Program-made: the position numbers and the translations under genes | The notes under the pieces: model-generated | The model's database searches: none | What the model saw: the letters and a program-made list of their open reading frames with translations, nothing else | Told to the model about the DNA's origin: nothing | Shown here: positions 4,780 to 5,598 of the stretch, in pieces | Layout: each line of letters opens with the position of its first letter | Numbering within the stretch: the stretch's first letter is position 1 | Origin: an uncultured Polymorphobacter sp. | GTDB lineage: Bacteria > Pseudomonadota > Alphaproteobacteria > Sphingomonadales > Sphingomonadaceae | Assembly: GCA_937894055.1 (NCBI GenBank) | Contig: CALDHQ010000664.1 | Location: 1-5,598 of the forward strand | Length of the DNA: 5,598 nucleotides | Direction of reading: 5' to 3'

Positions 4780-5598
4780 GTGCAAACGTACTCAAAGGCT
4801 ACACTTCGGCTCGCCACCACTTTGGCGATCATATTTTCGGCGCAGTCCGTATTTGCCGCTGAATCGAATTTGGGAACCAATTACGACTTCAAACTCACCG
4901 TTGGCGGTATTCTGGCCAGTTTCGATGCCAGTGTTGGTCTCAATGGAACGACAAACAATGGCACGCCAATCGATCTCAGCAGCGGCAACGGCAGCAAGAA
5001 TGCCGGCAACGTGTTCTTCGGAGCTGAATGGCGCTTCCTCAACCGCAATCGCCTGTCGGGCATATATTTTACGACCAAGAAGAAGCGTGAGGTTACGATC
5101 AACGATACCATCACCATTGGTGACGACACGCTCAACCCACCGACCACGCTCGATGCCGAAACGCATAACCGGTTCCTGTTCGCGACCTACCAATATTCCT
5201 TCGTCAAGCACGACGATCTCGAAATCGCCGGCCTGATCGGGCTGTATGCCAACAAGTTCAGCGTCGATCTTTCGGGCACGGCAAATGTAACCACGGGCAC
5301 CGGCGGTGGCGCGACGACGGTCACCAAGGATGTCGCCTACAATCCGTCAACCACAGTTCCGATGCCGCTGATTGGCGCCTCGGTCGGCTGGTATGTCACA
5401 CCGCAGGTCGACCTGCGCGCCAGCCTGTCGGGACTCAAGGCCAAAATTGGCGATGTCGACGGTAGCGTCTGGGTCTTCACCACGGGCGGCGAATGGATGG
5501 TGAGCGGTGAGCCGCTGACACCCTCCTCCATCCAACTCAACCGGCAGACGCGCATCGGCAGCTCCGCCGCGCGCATGATGTCGTTCTTGTCGAAGGCC
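4780..5598 (+). CDS. Putative outer-membrane beta-barrel protein, incomplete at the right edge
   Basis: An open frame of 273 codons from GTG 4780 with no stop before the edge. Residues 1-26 form a signal peptide (basic residues, ATTLAIIFSA, cleavage near SVFA/A). The mature part alternates polar and hydrophobic residues in the manner of a barrel: FKLTVGGILASFDASVGL, FFGAEWRFLNRNRLSGIYF, NRFLFATYQYSFV, LEIAGLIGLYANKFSVDLSG, MPLIGASVGWYVTPQVDLRASLSGL and DGSVWVFTTGGEWMV. This resembles a family of uncharacterised 250-300-residue barrels widespread in Proteobacteria, which normally end in further strands and a terminal aromatic residue. From about codon 241 (near 5500) the pattern stops, and a basic, serine-rich tail unlike a barrel follows, so the gene may be interrupted or joined to foreign DNA there. 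The function is unknown; the barrel call is moderately firm and the specific family is not assigned. Confidence 0.7.
   Translation, partial: MQTYSKATLRLATTLAIIFSAQSVFAAESNLGTNYDFKLTVGGILASFDASVGLNGTTNNGTPIDLSSGNGSKNAGNVFFGAEWRFLNRNRLSGIYFTTKKKREVTINDTITIGDDTLNPPTTLDAETHNRFLFATYQYSFVKHDDLEIAGLIGLYANKFSVDLSGTANVTTGTGGGATTVTKDVAYNPSTTVPMPLIGASVGWYVTPQVDLRASLSGLKAKIGDVDGSVWVFTTGGEWMVSGEPLTPSSIQLNRQTRIGSSAARMMSFLSKA

Overview
The window reads as a high-GC alphaproteobacterial segment, most likely from a sphingomonad or relative. That is inference from base and codon composition, the AraC regulator style and the outer-membrane barrel style; there is no marker gene. All credible genes lie on the + strand. 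The last gene runs off the right edge and bases 1-214 hold no convincing gene.

Layout: (1) 1-214, a non-coding leader with a good sigma70-like promoter and clustered dyads; (2) 215-1216, an AraC-family regulator of the arabinose-binding-domain type, starting at GTG; (3) 1217-1407, an intergenic region with three spaced GG(A)TAA(G/C)A-like repeats, a TAGGTA/TACCTA dyad and a strong ribosome binding site; (4) 1408-2571, a homologue of the DszB/BdsB/TdsB sulfinate desulfinases that keeps the Cys-His-Arg catalytic set and the RFGG, RTRLLG and WAAPEFL motifs; (5) a perfect 11-bp hairpin; (6) 2630-3028, a cytoplasmic single-domain rhodanese; (7) 3021-3497, its paralogue with a signal peptide; (8) about 3487-4224, a MarC-family membrane protein with an added N-terminal signal-like segment; (9) 4314-4703, a DUF202/YidH-like small membrane protein; (10) a hairpin terminator candidate; (11) 4780 to the edge, a GTG-started outer-membrane beta-barrel protein whose end looks disrupted or chimeric.

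Working model (inference): the AraC protein senses a ligand, perhaps an organosulfur compound, and activates the downstream operon. The desulfinase releases sulfite from an organic sulfinate in the cytoplasm. Two rhodaneses, one on each side of the inner membrane, handle sulfane sulfur or sulfite/thiosulfate. The MarC and DUF202 proteins provide membrane functions of unknown substrate. No flavin monooxygenases (DszA/DszC type) are present, so this is not a standard 4S dibenzothiophene pathway. The combination of an orphan desulfinase with compartment-split paralogous rhodaneses and a MarC protein is the best candidate for an undescribed system here.
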